From the NCBI GenBank assembly GCA_948766235.1, contig CAQCFX010000008.1, positions 39,707-50,294 on the forward strand: a stretch of 10,588 nucleotides of DNA, read 5' to 3'. Within the stretch, counting starts at the first letter, position 1, and the number at the start of each line of letters is the position of its first letter. Positions 1 to 6,533 of the stretch are shown one piece after another. Both the position numbers and the translations under genes were made by a program. The stretch comes from an uncultured Oscillospiraceae bacterium (GTDB taxonomy: Bacteria > Bacillota > Clostridia > Oscillospirales > Oscillospiraceae). The notes below the pieces were generated by a model. The model ran no database searches and was not told the origin of the DNA. It saw nothing but the letters and a program-made list of their open reading frames with translations.

Positions 1-53
1 TGGAGATTGCCGGGGAGGCGCTCTCCTCGGTACGCCCGCCCCGCCTGCGTTAG
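1..53 (+). CDS. 3' end of upstream gene, possibly MoxR-family AAA ATPase (partial)
   Basis: An open frame enters from the left edge and ends at TAG 51-53, giving the C-terminal residues EIAGEALSSVRPPRLR. This is too short to identify by sequence. The MoxR suggestion rests only on context: MoxR ATPase, DUF58 protein and transglutaminase-like protein are a very common bacterial gene order, and the next two genes are the latter two. The stop codon is in the same frame as the next gene and only one codon (GCT) separates it from the next ATG, so the two are surely cotranscribed and probably translationally coupled. Confidence 0.5.
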   Translation, partial: EIAGEALSSVRPPRLR

Positions 54-56
54 GCT

Positions 57-1058
57 ATGGCAGGCCGGAGAATCCTGTACAGCGCGGTGCTGGCCGGAGC
101 GCTGCTGTTTCAGATTACCAACGAAAATTATCTGGCCCGGTTTTTGCTGGCCCTGTGCATCGCCCTGCCCCTGCTGTCCCTGGCCATGTCCCTGCCGGGG
201 ATGGTGCGGTGCCGGGTAATCCTCTCCGCCCGCCCCGCCGAGCTGGAGCGGGGGGAAAAGGGGTGCTGGGCCGTGGAGGTGGACACCTTCGCGGGGCTGC
301 CCCTGTCCCGGCTCACCATGCGCCTCACCGTGCACAACCGGCTGACGCTGGAGCACAAAAGCCGGCGGCTCAAGCTCACCGGGGTGGCCCGCCGCCGTCC
401 GGTGGAGCTGCCCGCCCCCACCGCTCACTGCGGTGTGCTGGAGCTGCGCATCGACAGAGTGCGGGTGTGCGACTATCTGGGGCTGTTCGCCTGGCGCCTG
501 CCCCCGCCCGCCCCGGCGGCGCTGGTGTGCCGCCCTGTCCCTGCTGCGGCGGAGGCTCCCACCCTTCCCGAGGGGCGGGGTGTCCGGCCCGCCGGCCTGG
601 GGAGCGGGCGCCGGGGCTTGGGGGAGGACTACGAGCTGCGGGAGTACCGCCCCGGCGACCCCATGCGCGCGGTGCACTGGAAGCTGTCCTCCAAGTGGGA
701 CGAGCTGATTGTCCGGGAGCGGTCCCAGGACGACACCCTCCTTCCCCTGCTTACCCTGGACCTGTGCGGCCAGCCGGAGGAGCTGGACAGGCTGCTGGAC
801 AAGCTGCTGGGGCTGAGCGACGCCTTTCTGCGGGGGCAGCAGCTCCATGCTGTGCTGTGGCTGGACCGGGCGCAGGAGCCCCAGCTTTACCCTATATGGG
901 ACACCCGTGAGCAGGAGGTATGCCTGCTGGCTCTGCTCAGCGGGGAGGCCCCGCTGAAAAAGCCGGGCTGCCGGCTGGACGACCACCCTGAACTGATTCC
1001 AGGGGGCGCGGTGTTCCGCATCCACATCACCCCGGAGGGAGGGGACGGCCATGGCTGA
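57..1058 (+). CDS. DUF58 domain-containing membrane protein
   Basis: This 333-residue protein has two N-terminal hydrophobic segments (about residues 8-20 and 26-48) and a soluble remainder. The DUF58 signature is clear at about 189-221: a Gly-Glu-Asp-Tyr start, then REYRPGDPMRAVHWKLSSKW and a Leu-Ile-Val-Arg-Glu end, matching the family pattern of Tyr-x-x-Gly-Asp followed by Arg and Trp-Lys. DUF58 proteins have a VWA-like C-terminal region and usually act beside a MoxR ATPase; their biochemical role is poorly defined, with links to assembly or maturation of membrane or envelope complexes. The ATG at 57 has no good Shine-Dalgarno sequence, so reinitiation after the stop at 51-53 is likely. 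The 3' end overlaps the next start by 8 bases (1051-1058). The family assignment is secure; the function is inferred. Confidence 0.9.
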   Translation: MAGRRILYSAVLAGALLFQITNENYLARFLLALCIALPLLSLAMSLPGMVRCRVILSARPAELERGEKGCWAVEVDTFAGLPLSRLTMRLTVHNRLTLEHKSRRLKLTGVARRRPVELPAPTAHCGVLELRIDRVRVCDYLGLFAWRLPPPAPAALVCRPVPAAAEAPTLPEGRGVRPAGLGSGRRGLGEDYELREYRPGDPMRAVHWKLSSKWDELIVRERSQDDTLLPLLTLDLCGQPEELDRLLDKLLGLSDAFLRGQQLHAVLWLDRAQEPQLYPIWDTREQEVCLLALLSGEAPLKKPGCRLDDHPELIPGGAVFRIHITPEGGDGHG

Positions 1059-3360
1059 GCGGGAGCGCCGGTTTTTCTGGTCCGTCCTGCTGGGGGACGC
1101 AATTTTGCTGCTGTGCGCCCTGTGCGGGCTGACGGGGGCCTTTTTGTCCCTGTACGGCGGGCCCAAGGCCGCCCTTTGGGCGGACACGGAGGTGCTGGCC
1201 CGGTGCGCCGCCGGTCAGCGGCCGCTGCTGGTCTGGGCGGCGGTGTGGGCGCTGGTGTCCCTGGTGGCGTGGTCGCTGCCCCGGTTTCGGGAGCTGGCGG
1301 CGGGCGCTCTGGCGGCGGCGTGGGCGCTGGCCCTGTGGCGGAACTGGGCGGCGGTGTGCTCCGGCGCTGTGTTCACCGCCAAAACCATCGCCGATTTGTT
1401 TGAGGCCCGGGTGAGCTGGGGCGGGACATTTGGCTACAGCCCGGGGCTGACGCTGAACCAGGCCACGGCCAACGTGCGGCTGTTCCTGCTGTTTTTCATC
1501 GCCCTGCTGGCGCTGGCCCTGGGCTGGGCGGTGGTGCGCGCGCGGCGGTGGTGGCTGGCAGTGCTTCTCACCCTGCCGCCCCTGCTGCCGGGGCTGCTGG
1601 CCGACTTTTACCCCAGCTGGCCGGCCTTTCTGGCCCTGTGCCTGTGCTGGTGCGTGATGCTGCTCACCAGCTTGTGCAAGTGGTCCGCCCCCTCGGCCCG
1701 GGGCAGGCTTACCCTGGCGGCGCTGGGCGGGGCGGCCCTTGTGCTGTGGGGCGTGGCCCTGGCCTTTCCCGAGGCGGGCTACACCCGCCCGGCCTGGGCG
1801 CTGCGGGCGGAGGGGGAGCTGGTAAACCTGACCAACCGGGCGGCGGACTTCTTCTCCCAGTGGGACGGGCCCTTCCAGCGCACCGTCACCTATGTGGGCT
1901 CGGCGGGGGAGGCCGACTTGACCCAGGCCGGGCCGCTGAGCTACTCGGGGCGGACGGTGCTGCGCCTCACCTCCGACTACGACGGGCGGCTGTATCTGCG
2001 GGGGTCGTCCCTGGCTGTGTATGAGGGCGGGGTGTGGAAGGCCCTGCCCGAAGGGGTGTACCAGCAGTACTTGGACAGCCTGGAGAACCCCGACGACGCC
2101 CCCTCTCCGCTGCTGTTCCCCGCGGGACAGGGGCTGGCGGCCCTTGCGGTGGCGGGCGGCGGGCGGTACACCGCCACGGTGGACAACGTGGGCGCGGTGG
2201 GCTCCTGTGTGTACACGCCCTATTTCCTGACGGAGCAGGACTGGGGGGAGCGGGGGATGCTCCCCGTGGAGGACGCCTACTTTGCCGGCCTGCGGGGCCA
2301 GCGGAGCTTTACCATGGACTTTATCCGGCAGGAGCCTCTCAATGTGGTCTCCACGTCGAGCCGGTGGAGCCAGGCGTATTGGGACCAGGTGGGGGCGTAC
2401 TATCTGGCCGTGCCCGAGGAGCTGCGGGGCACCCTGGACGAGATGATCGGCCAGGCCCTGCGGCACCCGACGGAGATTACGCCGGAGGCTGTGGTGTGCT
2501 TCCAGCTGGAATACGCCCAGCGGGTCGCCGCCTGGCTGGAAAGCTGCTGCGAGTATGACGCCTCCGCCCCCGCCGCCCCGCAGGGCGTTGACCCGGTGCT
2601 CTACTTCCTCACCGAGAGCCGCCGGGGCTACTGTATGCACTACGCCTCCGCCGCCACCCTGCTGCTGCGAGCCATGGGCGTCCCCGCCCGGTACGTCAGC
2701 GGCTTCACCGCCGAGAGCATCCCGGACCGAACGGTGGACGTGCCCGACCGGGCGGCCCACGCCTGGGTGGAGGTATGGGTGGACGGCTTTGGGTGGTACC
2801 CCGTAGAGGTCACTCCCGCTGCGGCCTTCGACTGGGAGCAGGAGCGGGATATCACCTACGCCCCGGAGGAGGAGAGCGAGGAGCCGGAGGAGGAGCAGAC
2901 GCCCGAGCCCAGCCAGGAGCCGGAGCCGGAGGAAAGCCTCCCGGCGCAGGAGGACGGTCCCGGCGGGGCGGAAAGCGGCGGCGCGGCCCTGTCCGGGTGG
3001 CTGAAAGGGCTGGCCGGGGCGGCGTGCGCGTGCGCCCTGCTGTGGCTGGTGCAGTTCGCCCTCAAGCGGCTGCGGGCGCGGCGGATGAGCGGGGCGGACC
3101 CCAACCGGGCGGCGCTGGCCTGCTACGGATACCTGCGCGGCATGGAGCGCTGGGGCGGACAGGTGGACGAGCGGGCGGTGGAGCTGGCCCAGAAGGCGAA
3201 GTTCAGCCGGCACATCCTCACCCCGGAGGAGCTGGAGGAGCTGCGCGGGCTGGTGGACGGGGAGCGAAGGCGGCTGTGCGCCGCCCTGCGGCCGGAAAAG
3301 CGGATTTTATTCCGCTATTTCTGGGGAAAGCCCTTGACAAGCCGGGAAGATCATGTATAA
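1051..3360 (+). CDS. Membrane-anchored transglutaminase-like (TgpA-type) protein
   Basis: The 769-residue protein has about seven hydrophobic segments in its first 240 residues, an extracytoplasmic region, a transglutaminase core, an acidic Glu/Pro-rich linker (about 605-636), one more membrane segment (about 651-671) and a cytoplasmic tail of about 98 residues. The core shows Cys528 in SRRGYCMHYASAATLLLRAM and His570 in DRAAHAWVEVWVDG. The third triad position, in WYPVEVTP, is Glu586 where many relatives have Asp. The architecture is that of TgpA-like proteins, whose tail is often a DUF4129 region; the tail here (Tyr/Leu/Arg-rich, with LTPEELEELR) is compatible with that. It overlaps the DUF58 gene by 8 bases, so the two are translationally coupled. 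Known relatives are papain-fold enzymes that may cleave or crosslink envelope proteins; the substrate here is unknown. The last codons also contain the promoter of the rpsF operon. Confidence 0.9.
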   Translation: MAERERRFFWSVLLGDAILLLCALCGLTGAFLSLYGGPKAALWADTEVLARCAAGQRPLLVWAAVWALVSLVAWSLPRFRELAAGALAAAWALALWRNWAAVCSGAVFTAKTIADLFEARVSWGGTFGYSPGLTLNQATANVRLFLLFFIALLALALGWAVVRARRWWLAVLLTLPPLLPGLLADFYPSWPAFLALCLCWCVMLLTSLCKWSAPSARGRLTLAALGGAALVLWGVALAFPEAGYTRPAWALRAEGELVNLTNRAADFFSQWDGPFQRTVTYVGSAGEADLTQAGPLSYSGRTVLRLTSDYDGRLYLRGSSLAVYEGGVWKALPEGVYQQYLDSLENPDDAPSPLLFPAGQGLAALAVAGGGRYTATVDNVGAVGSCVYTPYFLTEQDWGERGMLPVEDAYFAGLRGQRSFTMDFIRQEPLNVVSTSSRWSQAYWDQVGAYYLAVPEELRGTLDEMIGQALRHPTEITPEAVVCFQLEYAQRVAAWLESCCEYDASAPAAPQGVDPVLYFLTESRRGYCMHYASAATLLLRAMGVPARYVSGFTAESIPDRTVDVPDRAAHAWVEVWVDGFGWYPVEVTPAAAFDWEQERDITYAPEEESEEPEEEQTPEPSQEPEPEESLPAQEDGPGGAESGGAALSGWLKGLAGAACACALLWLVQFALKRLRARRMSGADPNRAALACYGYLRGMERWGGQVDERAVELAQKAKFSRHILTPEELEELRGLVDGERRRLCAALRPEKRILFRYFWGKPLTSREDHV

Positions 3361-3361
3361 T
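3334..3361 (+). promoter_or_regulatory. Sigma-A promoter of rpsF-ssb-rpsR, inside the preceding gene
   Basis: A perfect -35 TTGACA (3334-3339) and a perfect -10 TATAAT (3356-3361) are separated by 16 bp. The -10 box contains the TAA stop (3358-3360) of the transglutaminase gene. Transcription should start near 3368, giving a leader of about 85 nt before rpsF. A full-consensus promoter fits a highly expressed ribosomal protein operon. Confidence 0.88.
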
Positions 3362-3366
3362 ATTTT

Positions 3367-3424
3367 GGTCTGCCGCTTTTTCACAGCGCGGCAACCATCC
3401 TTGCCTCCGGCGCTGACCGGAGGC
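3367..3424 (+). promoter_or_regulatory. Structured rpsF leader, candidate S6:S18 autoregulatory RNA
   Basis: Two hairpins fill the leader. Hairpin 1 pairs TGCCGC (3371-3376) with GCGGCA (3388-3393), extended below a one-base bulge by GGT (3367-3369) with ACC (3394-3396). Hairpin 2 pairs GCCTCCGG (3403-3410) perfectly with CCGGAGGC (3417-3424) around the loop CGCTGA. Neither is followed by a T-run, so they are not terminators. In many bacteria the rpsF 5' UTR carries an RNA motif bound by the S6:S18 complex for feedback control; position and structure fit, but I cannot verify the conserved motif by eye. Confidence 0.45.
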
Positions 3425-3435
3425 CATAAGACCAT

Positions 3436-3444
3436 AAGGAGGTG
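3436..3444 (+). promoter_or_regulatory. Strong Shine-Dalgarno sequence of rpsF
   Basis: AAGGAGGTG lies 8 bases before the ATG at 3453, close to a perfect anti-16S match. The leader contains complementary TCCTT (3398-3402) and CCTCC (3404-3408), which could mask it in an alternative fold. Confidence 0.85.
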
Positions 3445-3452
3445 CAAAACCA

Positions 3453-3749
3453 ATGGCAAAGGTAAATGGCAACTACGAGGTGCTCTACGTCCTCAACCCC
3501 ACCCTGGGCGAGGAGGAGACCGCCGCTCTGGTGGCCCGCTTCAAGGAGCTGGCTGAGGGCCGGGGCACTGTCACTGAGGTGGACGAGTGGGGCAAGCGCC
3601 GGCTGGCCTACCCCATCAACGACCTGGAGGAGGGCTACTACGTCCTGATGACCTTCTCCGCCGATCCCGCTTTTCCCGCCGAGCTGGACCGTCTGATGCG
3701 CATTAACGTGAGCGTGATGCGTTCCATGATTGTCAGCAAGGAAGGCTGA
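3453..3749 (+). CDS. rpsF: 30S ribosomal protein S6
   Basis: The 98-residue product has the S6 pattern from end to end: NYEVLYVLNPTLGEEE at the N terminus, then DEWGKRRLAYPINDLEEGYY in the middle and the arginine-containing RLMRINVSVMRSMIV near the end. S6 binds 16S rRNA in the platform of the small subunit as a partner of S18, which is encoded two genes downstream. The length is normal (about 95-100 residues in Gram-positives). The start at ATG 3453 is set by an excellent Shine-Dalgarno sequence. It is the first gene of the rpsF-ssb-rpsR operon, the conserved order in Firmicutes, and stops 13 bases before ssb. Confidence 0.97.
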   Translation: MAKVNGNYEVLYVLNPTLGEEETAALVARFKELAEGRGTVTEVDEWGKRRLAYPINDLEEGYYVLMTFSADPAFPAELDRLMRINVSVMRSMIVSKEG

Positions 3750-3758
3750 GGGGGAGGA
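3750..3758 (+). promoter_or_regulatory. Shine-Dalgarno sequence that fixes the ssb start
   Basis: GGGGGAGGA lies immediately after the rpsF stop and ends just upstream of ATG 3763. It supports this ATG over an in-frame ATG at 3730 that lies inside rpsF and would add 11 residues not typical of SSB. Confidence 0.75.
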
Positions 3759-3762
3759 CGTC

Positions 3763-4251
3763 ATGCTCAACCATATCGTTATCATGGGCCGGCTGGCCCG
3801 TGACCCCGAGCTGCGCCACACGCAGAGCGGGACTCCCGTGGCCACCTTCCGCCTGGCGGTGGACCGGGATTTCAAGGACAAAAACACCGGCGAGCGCGCC
3901 ACCGACTGGATTGACGTGGTGGCCTGGCGCGGCACCGGCGAGTTCGTCAGCCGCTACTTCTCCAAGGGCCGCATGGCCGTGGTGGAGGGCCGGCTGCAAA
4001 TGCGGGACTGGACCGATAAGGACGGCAACCGGCGCACCTCCGCCGAGGTGGTGGCCGACAATGTCTACTTCGGCGATTCCCGCCGGGACGGCGACGACCG
4101 CGGCAGCTACGGCGAGCGCAGCGCCAGCCCCAGCTACGGCGGCGGTTACGGCGCAGGCTGTCCCTCCGCTCCCGCCGCCGATTACGGCGTCCCGTCCGCC
4201 GGCGACCAGTTCGCCGAGCTGGCTGACGACGACGGCGACCTGCCCTTCTAA
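3763..4251 (+). CDS. ssb: Single-stranded DNA-binding protein
   Basis: The 162-residue product begins MLNHIVIMGRLARDPELRHT, the classical SSB start, and has the OB fold over about residues 1-105, including VATFRLAVDRDFKDKNTGER, WIDVVAWRG and KGRMAVVEGRLQMRDW. A Gly/Ser/Tyr-rich flexible linker follows (about 106-150). The acidic tail ends DDDGDLPF, the conserved tip that recruits replication and repair proteins. SSB binds single-stranded DNA as a tetramer during replication, recombination and repair. It lies between rpsF and rpsR, its standard position in Firmicutes. The chosen start is the ATG after a purine-rich ribosome binding site; a longer frame from 3730 is unlikely. Confidence 0.97.
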   Translation: MLNHIVIMGRLARDPELRHTQSGTPVATFRLAVDRDFKDKNTGERATDWIDVVAWRGTGEFVSRYFSKGRMAVVEGRLQMRDWTDKDGNRRTSAEVVADNVYFGDSRRDGDDRGSYGERSASPSYGGGYGAGCPSAPAADYGVPSAGDQFAELADDDGDLPF

Positions 4252-4276
4252 ATGAATCGGAAGGGCTATCTCACAT

Positions 4277-4284
4277 AAAGGAGG
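4277..4284 (+). promoter_or_regulatory. Shine-Dalgarno sequence of rpsR
   Basis: AAAGGAGG lies 10 bases before ATG 4295. A second in-frame ATG at 4301 would be 16 bases away, so 4295 is preferred. Confidence 0.75.
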
Positions 4285-4294
4285 TCTGCCAATC

Positions 4295-4537
4295 ATGGCT
4301 ATGGATAATGTGAAGCCCCGCGGCAACCGCAAGCGCCGCAAGGTGTGCGCGTTCTGCGTGGACAAGGTGGAGCAAATCGACTACAAGGACGCCCAGAAGC
4401 TCAAGCGCTATCTGTCCGAGCGGTCCAAGATTCTGCCCCGCCGCACCACCGGCACCTGCGCCATGCACCAGCGCCAGCTGACCGACGCCATCAAGCGCGC
4501 CCGTCACGTGGCCCTGCTGCCCTACGTCACCGACTAA
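4295..4537 (+). CDS. rpsR: 30S ribosomal protein S18, zinc-binding type
   Basis: The 80-residue basic protein carries S18 signatures: RKRRKVCAFCVDKVEQIDYK, then LKRYLSERSKILPRRTTGTC and HQRQLTDAIKRARHVALLPY. Cys18 and Cys21 (CAFC) with Cys55 and His58 (CAMH) form the zinc-ligand set of the C+ form of S18; many bacteria have a C- paralogue that dispenses with zinc. S18 pairs with S6 on the 30S platform, and the S6:S18 complex commonly controls its own operon. It lies 43 bases after ssb with its own strong ribosome binding site and is the last gene of the operon, followed by an intrinsic terminator. Confidence 0.97.
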   Translation: MAMDNVKPRGNRKRRKVCAFCVDKVEQIDYKDAQKLKRYLSERSKILPRRTTGTCAMHQRQLTDAIKRARHVALLPYVTD

Positions 4538-4549
4538 AAGGCGATGAAA

Positions 4550-4582
4550 CGCCCCCGGAGCAAGCCTCCGGGGGCGTTTTTT
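4550..4582 (+). terminator. Intrinsic terminator of the rpsF operon
   Basis: CGCCCCCGGAG (4550-4560) pairs perfectly with CTCCGGGGGCG (4566-4576) over 11 bp around the loop CAAGC, followed by six T (4577-4582). It starts 12 bases after the rpsR stop. Confidence 0.95.
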
Positions 4583-4584
4583 GC

Positions 4585-4612
4585 TTGGGCCTTGACGGGG
4601 GTTTGCTATCCT
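4585..4612 (+). promoter_or_regulatory. Weak candidate promoter for the 4644-6461 gene pair
   Basis: An extended -10, TGC followed by TATCCT (4607-4612), lies 16 bp after TTGGGC (4585-4590). A better -35, TTGACG (4592-4597), has no good -10 at 16-18 bp. The preceding terminator implies that the next genes need their own promoter, but this match is only moderate. Confidence 0.3.
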
Positions 4613-4643
4613 TTACTCAGAACGAGAGAGAGGAGCCGGAACC

Positions 4644-5756
4644 ATGAAAAACAGCGTAAAGCGGGCGGCGGCCGCCCTTTTGGCGGCGGCTGCCCTGTGC
4701 GGGGCCGTCTTTGTCCACTCCCTGGGGGTGCGCCCCGCCCTGCCGGAAGGGACGGGGCAGAGCTACCTGTACGGCGAATTTCACTATTCCGAAGCAGTCC
4801 AGGCCTGGGAGTTTGAGCTGTGGTCGGAATGCTACCACCAGCGGGGGATGCGGCACCTGTTTCTGGAGCTGCCGTATTACATGGCGGAGTGGCTCAACCT
4901 GTGGATGCAGGCGGAGGGCGACGAGCTGCTGGACGAGTACATTCAGGAGCTGGTGGAGATGCGGCAGGTCAGTAATTCCCCCATGCCCGCAGAGGCCCAT
5001 GAGCTGGATCGGGCACTTTTCAAGCGGATTAAAGAGGACTGCCCGGAGACGGTGTTCCACGGTACGGATGTGGGGCACCTGTACTGGAACGAGAAGCTCG
5101 GGGAGCCTTACTTAAAGCATTTGGAGGACGCCGGGCAGACGGACTCGGAGCAGTACCGGCTGGCGAAAGAGAACATGGAGCAGGGGGAATATTTTTGTGG
5201 GAATGTTCCCGGCGAGGATTTTACCTACCGGGAGCAAAAACTGGCGGAGAACTTCATCCGGGAGCGGGACAAGCTGGGCAATGCCGACATCATGGGCATC
5301 TACGGCGGCGCCCACGTGGAGCCGGGACGCATCGTAGACTGGTACGGGGCGGACGGGACAGAGCCCAACATGGCAAGCCGGCTGCTGGAGCGGTACGGGG
5401 AGGACGTGCACTGTGAGGACCTGGCCGGCAGCGTCCCGCCCCTGGGGACCGGCGTGATTACTCTGGCGGGCAAGGATTATACCGCGCAGCAGTTTGGAAA
5501 GATTTACATCCCCACCCCCTCCGGCGATTGCTATATGGAGTACTGGCGGCTGGAGGACGCCTACGAGGATTTCCAGTTCGCGACGCCCACCTACAAGTTC
5601 CTCTATGTGGACCAGTATTTCCCCATGGCGGTGGAGGAGGGACAGATTTTTGTGGTGGACCAGGCGTGGAAGGGGACGGTGGAGCGGTCCTATTACCGCT
5701 GCACCGGCCTGACCGGCAAGGACGGCCTGCGCGCCGACGGCTTCCTTGTGGAGTGA
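4644..5756 (+). CDS. Exported protein with EreA/ChaN/TraB-superfamily motifs
   Basis: The product has 370 residues. A basic start and an Ala/Leu-rich hydrophobic stretch (about 1-27) form a signal peptide or N-terminal anchor; Cys19 is not in a good lipobox, so a lipoprotein is unlikely. Residues about 40-235 show the spaced motifs of the erythromycin-esterase/ChaN/TraB-TIKI superfamily: GEFHYSE with Glu45 and His47, then FLELPYY with Glu75, YREQKLAENF with Arg196, and IYGGAHVEPG with His224. In that superfamily such Glu/His residues form the active or metal-binding site of hydrolases. The last ~110 residues (aromatic and acidic, rich in Tyr/Asp) are a separate region I do not recognise. A purine-rich site (AGAGAGGAG) precedes the ATG. 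It is followed after 15 bases by the UDG-like gene, so the two form one unit. The fold call is motif-based and moderate; the substrate is unknown. Confidence 0.6.
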   Translation: MKNSVKRAAAALLAAAALCGAVFVHSLGVRPALPEGTGQSYLYGEFHYSEAVQAWEFELWSECYHQRGMRHLFLELPYYMAEWLNLWMQAEGDELLDEYIQELVEMRQVSNSPMPAEAHELDRALFKRIKEDCPETVFHGTDVGHLYWNEKLGEPYLKHLEDAGQTDSEQYRLAKENMEQGEYFCGNVPGEDFTYREQKLAENFIRERDKLGNADIMGIYGGAHVEPGRIVDWYGADGTEPNMASRLLERYGEDVHCEDLAGSVPPLGTGVITLAGKDYTAQQFGKIYIPTPSGDCYMEYWRLEDAYEDFQFATPTYKFLYVDQYFPMAVEEGQIFVVDQAWKGTVERSYYRCTGLTGKDGLRADGFLVE

Positions 5757-5763
5757 AGGAGGT
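5756..5763 (+). promoter_or_regulatory. Shine-Dalgarno sequence of the UDG-like gene
   Basis: AAGGAGGT begins on the last base of the preceding TGA stop (5754-5756) and lies 8 bases before ATG 5772, which implies cotranscription and coupled translation. Confidence 0.75.
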
Positions 5764-5771
5764 AAAACGTT

Positions 5772-6461
5772 ATGATTCATGTTGAGGAGAATGGGCGGCT
5801 TAACCAGGCGCTGCGAGATTTATATAACGCATACAGCCAGGAATATCTGGCCGCGTACCGCAGTATTTTTGCCCGCCTGGACACAGACCCGCCCTGCCGC
5901 ATTAACGAGTTCGGCATCATTGACGAGGAGCGGTACGATACCGACGCGGGCGTCCTGTTTGTGGCCAGGGAGAACAACGGCTGGAGCAATGAAGAGTTTG
6001 AGGACGGCTCCCTGGTCCGCGGTTGGCTGGAGGGCATCTCCAAAGAGGGGACGGATGGAAAAGGCCATGTCCAGACCTATCCCAGAATGTGGTATAATAT
6101 AGGCCGCTGGGCCATGTATCTCAATGGAGCGGAGCAAAGCATTGAGGAACTGGCAGCCCTGAAAGGGCCGGTGCTGCCGGCGCTGGGGACGATAGCGTTC
6201 ACCAATCTTAACAAGGTCCGGGGGTATAGCCGCGCGGGGAAGGAGTACCGGGCGCTGGCGGGCGCGGAGATTTCGGACCGCCTGCTGCGGGCGGAGCTGG
6301 AGCTGCTGCGCCCCAAAACGGTTGTATGCTGCGGCACGGTGGGGTATTTTCAGGCCCACGCGCCGGAATTTTCCGGCACGGTGATTGGTATGCCCCACCC
6401 TACGGCGAGAATCGGGTCCGCGCAGATGCTGCGCCAGCTGGCCATGCGGCTGTCCGGCTGA
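5772..6461 (+). CDS. Uracil-DNA glycosylase superfamily-like protein
   Basis: The product has 229 residues with no signal peptide or membrane segment, so it is cytoplasmic. The order of motifs resembles the uracil-DNA glycosylase fold: VLFVARENNGW (61-71) as the first strand and Gly/Asn-containing loop, TIAFTNLNKVRG (140-151) as a middle strand with Asn, PKTVVCCGT (181-189) as a late strand, and MPHPTAR (207-213) in the place of the His-Pro loop that contacts DNA in UDGs. The canonical Gly-Gln-Asp-Pro-Tyr of family 1 is absent, so catalytic activity on uracil is not assured. Related UDG-like proteins are annotated simply as hypothetical in many gut Firmicutes. It lies 15 bases after the exported-protein gene and shares its transcript. 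The superfamily call is tentative. Confidence 0.5.
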   Translation: MIHVEENGRLNQALRDLYNAYSQEYLAAYRSIFARLDTDPPCRINEFGIIDEERYDTDAGVLFVARENNGWSNEEFEDGSLVRGWLEGISKEGTDGKGHVQTYPRMWYNIGRWAMYLNGAEQSIEELAALKGPVLPALGTIAFTNLNKVRGYSRAGKEYRALAGAEISDRLLRAELELLRPKTVVCCGTVGYFQAHAPEFSGTVIGMPHPTARIGSAQMLRQLAMRLSG

Positions 6462-6477
6462 AGGCTGCGCCGGATTT
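6453..6477 (+). terminator. Weak possible terminator after the UDG-like gene
   Basis: TCCGGC (6453-6458) can pair with GCCGGA (6469-6474) around a 10-base loop that includes the stop codon, followed only by TTT and a little later GGTTTTG. The stem is short and the T-run poor. Confidence 0.25.
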
Positions 6478-6533
6478 CGCGGTTTTGTCCCAGTTCTAAA
6501 GGAAATCTTCATGATTTTTTAGGGGAACCTTTG

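Noticed and set aside
1027..3213. A 728-codon open frame on the minus strand opposite the transglutaminase gene
   Set aside because: Its product is low-complexity (Pro, Gly, Arg, Gln, His) with no recognisable domain, and the plus-strand gene has clear membrane and catalytic motifs. Long antisense frames are expected from GC-rich third codon positions.
3733..4365. A 210-codon minus-strand open frame opposite ssb
   Set aside because: It is a shadow of ssb and the start of rpsR; no ribosome binding site or domain.
6090..6098. A perfect extended -10 (TGG TATAAT) inside the UDG-like gene
   Set aside because: It is explained by the codons for Trp-Tyr-Asn-Ile, the upstream hexamer at 17 bp is poor (TCCAGA), and there is no gene start shortly downstream.
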